A stretch of DNA of 7,062 bases from Deferribacteres bacterium (GTDB taxonomy: Bacteria > Nitrospirota > Thermodesulfovibrionia > UBA6902), in contig JAADFS010000108.1 of the NCBI GenBank assembly GCA_013152795.1, forward strand, positions 1 to 7,062, in the 5' to 3' direction. Positions 5,362 through 7,062 of this stretch are shown piece after piece. Each line of letters begins with the position of its first letter. Position 1 is the first letter of the stretch. The position numbers and the translations under genes were made by a program. Below the pieces are notes generated by a model. The model was given only the letters and a program-made list of their open reading frames with translations. It ran no database searches and was not told the DNA's origin.

Positions 5362-5652
5362 ATGGGATGTTGTGGTCAGAAAGGGAACGGAGCCGGGAAA
5401 AAACCGCGGCCCCTCACGCAAGGCACGCATCACACCGGCCCCCCGGCCGGTACGGGCTTTCAGATACGGGGGGATGTGACACATGATTATTATCCGGTGA
5501 TTCTACGGTATTTGGAGAGTTCGCCTATTGTTGTACGCGGCCCTGTTACAGGCAGGCGTTATGAGTTCTCGGGCAGACGATGTGTACAGTCAGTTGATGA
5601 GCGTGATGCAGCGGTTCTTTTGCAGATGCCGTTCTTCTCACCTGTCGCCTGA
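5362..5652 (+). CDS. Small conserved-looking protein of unknown function with a Cys-Cys N-terminus
   Basis: This 96-residue protein starts MGCCGQKGNGAGKKPRPLTQ, a Cys-Cys motif followed by a basic, Gly/Pro-rich and probably disordered stretch (to about residue 35). A compact C-terminal part then reads I-L-R-Y-L-E-S-S-P-I-V-V-R-G-P-V-T-G-R-R-Y-E-F-S-G, ending with V-D-E-R-D-A-A-V-L-L. That pattern (short strands around R-G-P-x-T-G-x-x-Y-x-F, then an acidic D-x-R-D-A-A-x-L helix) resembles small accessory proteins seen near phage-like structural genes. I cannot name the family and no phage gene is visible here. The ATG at 5362 is chosen over the TTG at 5353 because AAGGAGG (5346-5352) would abut the TTG. 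It follows the 815-residue gene by 121 bp on the same strand and may be co-expressed with it. Confidence 0.7.
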   Translation: MGCCGQKGNGAGKKPRPLTQGTHHTGPPAGTGFQIRGDVTHDYYPVILRYLESSPIVVRGPVTGRRYEFSGRRCVQSVDERDAAVLLQMPFFSPVA

Positions 5653-5681
5653 ATATTGGAAATAACCCGTACGGTTGCATT

Positions 5682-5835
5682 AACCTTAATGTTGCATAAA
5701 TGCGGCAAGGGAGGCTGCCGTAAAACCTTTATAAAGCGATGGGATTTTAACAGAATAGGGTGCAGTTGTCAGGGTGCAGGAAGAAACAAGTCAGAAACAA
5801 GTCCCCCCTCCCGCCATTTATGCAGCTTTAAGGTA
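5682..5835 (+). repeat. Complete MITE-like copy of the dispersed repeat (copy 5)
   Basis: The left terminus AACCTTAATGTTGCATAAATG (from 5682) and right terminus CATTTATGCAGCTTTAAGGT (5815-5834) are inverted copies matching at about 18 of 20 positions. A subterminal hairpin, CGGCA-AGGGAGGC-TGCCG, follows the left end. The interior keeps the shared segment AGGGTGCAGTTGTCAGGGTG (5757-5776) and a C-rich tract like that in copy 6. It codes for no protein, so it would need a transposase from elsewhere. No clear target duplication is seen. It fills most of the 197-bp gap between 5653 and 5849. Confidence 0.75.
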
Positions 5836-5839
5836 TAAT
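5834..5839 (+). promoter_or_regulatory. -10 box of the AraC-type regulator gene, at the edge of copy 5
   Basis: TATAAT (5834-5839) matches the -10 consensus and begins on the last base of the repeat terminus. The -35 position would fall in the repeat, where CCGCCA is a poor match. Transcription would begin a few bases before the ATG at 5850, giving an almost leaderless message for that start. Confidence 0.4.
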
Positions 5840-5849
5840 TTATTCCATA

Positions 5850-6617
5850 ATGAAGATGGGGACAGTGGAAAAACAGTACCTGATACTTATAATAGATCGT
5901 GATTACAGGGTGTATTACAGGAAGCTGTCTGATTCACTGAGGGAATGCTGCAGGCTCGTTGTCAGGTCAAACCCCGCTAATGCATGCCGTTTTTTCATTA
6001 AGAACAATGTGGATATTGTACTGCTCGGCCACACCCGGAATTTTCCGTGCTTTGACACACTGACCCATTTTAAATCCGTAAAACCATCAGTGCCGGTATT
6101 CGTAATAACCGACTGCGGTTCGGAAGAGACCGCGGTGAAAGCTTTCAGATGCGGGGCCAGGGATTATTTCAGGAAACCGATTGATGTTGCTGAGGTCATA
6201 AAAAGCCTCCGGCATGTACTGAGTTTCAAACAGGGAATGAACATTGGCGGGAAGGAGTTCGGGCCGAATAATTTTCGTGCTGCGGTGCAGTCTATAAACG
6301 GGGGCTTTAACCGTAAAATAAGGCTCCCCGATATTGCCAGAAAGGCGGGCATGAGCATATCCTGCTTTGAGCGGACATTCAAGAAGAAAATGGGCGTGAC
6401 GTTTACGGCATATGTGAACAATCTGCGAATCTCCAGGTCAATAGAATTAATGAAGGAAGAAGATTACTCCATAGGTGAAATAGCCTATGCCTGCGGATTT
6501 ACAAGCCAGTTCCACTTTACAAGGATGTTCAAGAAGATTATGAATATATCACCGGGCCGCTATAAGAGATCGTTGAAAAATCAAGCCGCTGTTAAAAACC
6601 GTCCGTTCACGACGTAG
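5850..6617 (+). CDS. Receiver-AraC regulator lacking the phospho-acceptor Asp
   Basis: This 255-residue protein is probably a DNA-binding transcription regulator. Residues 10-125 are a CheY-like receiver: Y-L-I-L-I-I-D-R-D gives the acidic pocket (D16, D18), I-T-D-C-G gives the conserved Thr (T87), and Y-F-R-K-P-I-D gives the conserved Lys (K109). The phospho-acceptor position in V-D-I-V-L-L-x is Gly (G60) instead of Asp, so ordinary phosphorylation is not expected. Residues 143-242 are an AraC/XylS domain with two helix-turn-helix units (DIARKAGMSISCFERTFKKK, and EIAYACGFTSQFHFTRMFKK followed by I-S-P-G-R-Y-K). The start is uncertain. ATG 5850 is nearly leaderless from the TATAAT upstream. 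ATG 5856, or GTG 5865 behind ATGGGGA, would lose only a few residues. No sensor kinase is adjacent. Confidence 0.9.
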   Translation: MKMGTVEKQYLILIIDRDYRVYYRKLSDSLRECCRLVVRSNPANACRFFIKNNVDIVLLGHTRNFPCFDTLTHFKSVKPSVPVFVITDCGSEETAVKAFRCGARDYFRKPIDVAEVIKSLRHVLSFKQGMNIGGKEFGPNNFRAAVQSINGGFNRKIRLPDIARKAGMSISCFERTFKKKMGVTFTAYVNNLRISRSIELMKEEDYSIGEIAYACGFTSQFHFTRMFKKIMNISPGRYKRSLKNQAAVKNRPFTT

Positions 6618-6638
6618 GGGCACGGCGCGCCATGCCCC
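6617..6638 (+). terminator. 22-bp GC-rich palindrome overlapping the stop codon
   Basis: GGGGCACGGCGCGCCATGCC, completed by CC, is a near-perfect palindrome with one C/A mismatch pair. Its first base is the last base of the TAG stop (6615-6617). It would form a stable hairpin at the 3' end of the regulator mRNA. There is no T-run, so it is either a non-canonical terminator or a REP-like unit. Confidence 0.4.
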
Positions 6639-6640
6639 TG

Positions 6641-6862
6641 CTTACAGTCGCATAAAAACATCGCCTGCGGGGAACTGAGTTCAGAGTTCAAAGTTAAGGG
6701 TGCAGGGTGCAGTTGTCAGGGTGCAGAAAGAAGCAAGCCCCCCTCCCTTTGGGAGGGGATCAGGGGGAGGGATGGTGACCTGTTACCCATGAAGGAATCG
6801 CAGATAAAGCTTTCCCGGCAGACTCCTCTGCCCCGCTGGCAGTATTTTATGCCACTGTAAGG
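6641..6862 (+). repeat. Complete copy of the dispersed inverted-repeat element (copy 6)
   Basis: The left terminus CTTACAGTCGCATAAA (6641-6656) is inverted relative to TTTATGCCACTGTAAG at the right end (6846-6861), with one mismatch in 16. Inside are AACATCGCCTGCGGGG, the shared segment GTTCAGAGTTCAAAGTTAAG (from 6679), a C/G-rich hairpin CCCCTCCC-TTT-GGGAGGGG (6740-6758), and the right-end block GAAGGAATCGCAGATAAAGC shared with copy 1. It has no coding capacity. It and the preceding palindrome fill most of the 318-bp gap from 6618 to 6935. The rest is the brnT promoter region. Confidence 0.8.
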
Positions 6863-6898
6863 TTAAGTTGTTATGCCTCAAAATTATTAAATCAGCAC

Positions 6899-6927
6899 TT
6901 GACGAATGTATATGACAGATATATACT
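6899..6927 (+). promoter_or_regulatory. Promoter and candidate operator of brnT
   Basis: TTGACG (6899-6904) and TATACT (6922-6927) are 17 bp apart, a near-consensus sigma70-type promoter. A perfect inverted repeat, GTATAT (6908-6913) / ATATAC (6921-6926), covers the spacer and -10 box. BrnT-BrnA systems are autorepressed through such sites by BrnA, so this is a likely operator. The predicted transcription start is only a few bases before the ATG at 6936, and no ribosome binding site is visible, suggesting a leaderless message. Confidence 0.6.
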
Positions 6928-6935
6928 AATAAATA

Positions 6936-7062
6936 ATGGCAGATCATAAAGACTTACTCAATTGTACGGGTTTTGAATGGGATAATCATAATGCTGACAA
7001 AATATGGAATAAGCATCATGTTACTCCATCTGAATGCGAGCAAATATTTTTTAATTTGCCAT
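6936..7062 (+). CDS. brnT: BrnT-family ribonuclease toxin, N-terminal part (runs off the right edge)
   Basis: The frame from ATG 6936 is open for 42 codons to the window end and is too short to stand out by length alone. It contains G-F-E-W-D-N-H-N-A-D-K-I-W-N-K-H-H-V-T-P-S-E-C-E-Q-I-F-F-N-L-P. This matches the BrnT opening F-E-W-D-x-x-K-x-x-x-N-x-x-K-H-x-V-x-x-x-E-A-x-x-v-F, with the conserved F-E-W-D and K-H positions present. BrnT is a RelE-fold ribonuclease toxin normally followed by the BrnA antitoxin, which would lie beyond the window. The position usually Lys in the first helix is His here. Whether the gene is complete cannot be seen. Confidence 0.8.
   Translation, partial: MADHKDLLNCTGFEWDNHNADKIWNKHHVTPSECEQIFFNLP

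Noticed and set aside
5656..5838. 60-codon plus-strand frame between the 96-residue gene and the regulator
   Set aside because: Most of it is the terminal and internal sequence of repeat copy 5. It has no ribosome binding site and no protein motif.
234..6862. Multiple similar repeats as a possible CRISPR array
   Set aside because: Copies are far apart, differ in length and orientation, and have no regular spacers. They have terminal inverted repeats, unlike CRISPR repeats.

Overview
The window looks like accessory, repeat-rich DNA from an environmental bacterium. Strong AAGGAGG-type ribosome binding sites, sigma70-like promoters, several toxin-antitoxin (TA) families and dispersed short inverted repeats would fit a Nitrospirota or deltaproteobacterial-type genome. 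No marker gene is present, so this assignment is a guess.

Layout. Positions 1-215 are the end of an IS66-like insertion sequence: the 5' part of its small accessory ORF on the minus strand and a GTAAGCG-type terminus. It abuts a fragment of a dispersed repeat (234-308). Positions 353-1036 hold a complete Phd/YefM antitoxin and PIN-domain VapC toxin pair behind a good promoter. Positions 1069-1782 hold the remains of two more TA modules joined by a deletion: a frameshifted DUF2281-type antitoxin, the first residues of a MazF/PemK-like toxin, a 5'-truncated DUF433 antitoxin, and a DUF5615 PIN-like toxin with an internal deletion. The window ends inside a fourth TA gene, brnT (6936 onward).

Between and after these lie a PPC/DUF296-domain protein (2079-2516), an 815-residue cysteine-rich protein that I cannot assign to a family (2793-5240), a 96-residue partner (5362-5652), and a receiver-AraC regulator whose phospho-acceptor position is Gly (5850-6617). 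The 815-residue protein has two tandem copies of a Cys/aromatic-rich helical module followed by beta-rich, Ig-like segments. It is the best candidate for something undescribed.

Nearly every gap carries a copy or fragment of one non-autonomous repeat family. Full copies have terminal inverted repeats close to AACCTTAAYGTKGCATAAA, a GC-rich subterminal hairpin with compensatory changes between copies, and a shared internal segment. Copies sit at 234-308, 1872-2065, 2687-2756, about 5300-5340, 5682-5835 and 6641-6862. Some appear to supply expression signals to the next gene: the ribosome binding site of the PPC gene, the leader of the 815-residue gene, and the -10 box of the AraC gene.

Overall this reads as a recombination-prone accessory region where TA modules and small mobile repeats accumulate and decay around an uncharacterised two-gene unit and a possible local regulator. 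A functional link between that unit and the regulator is inference from adjacency only.
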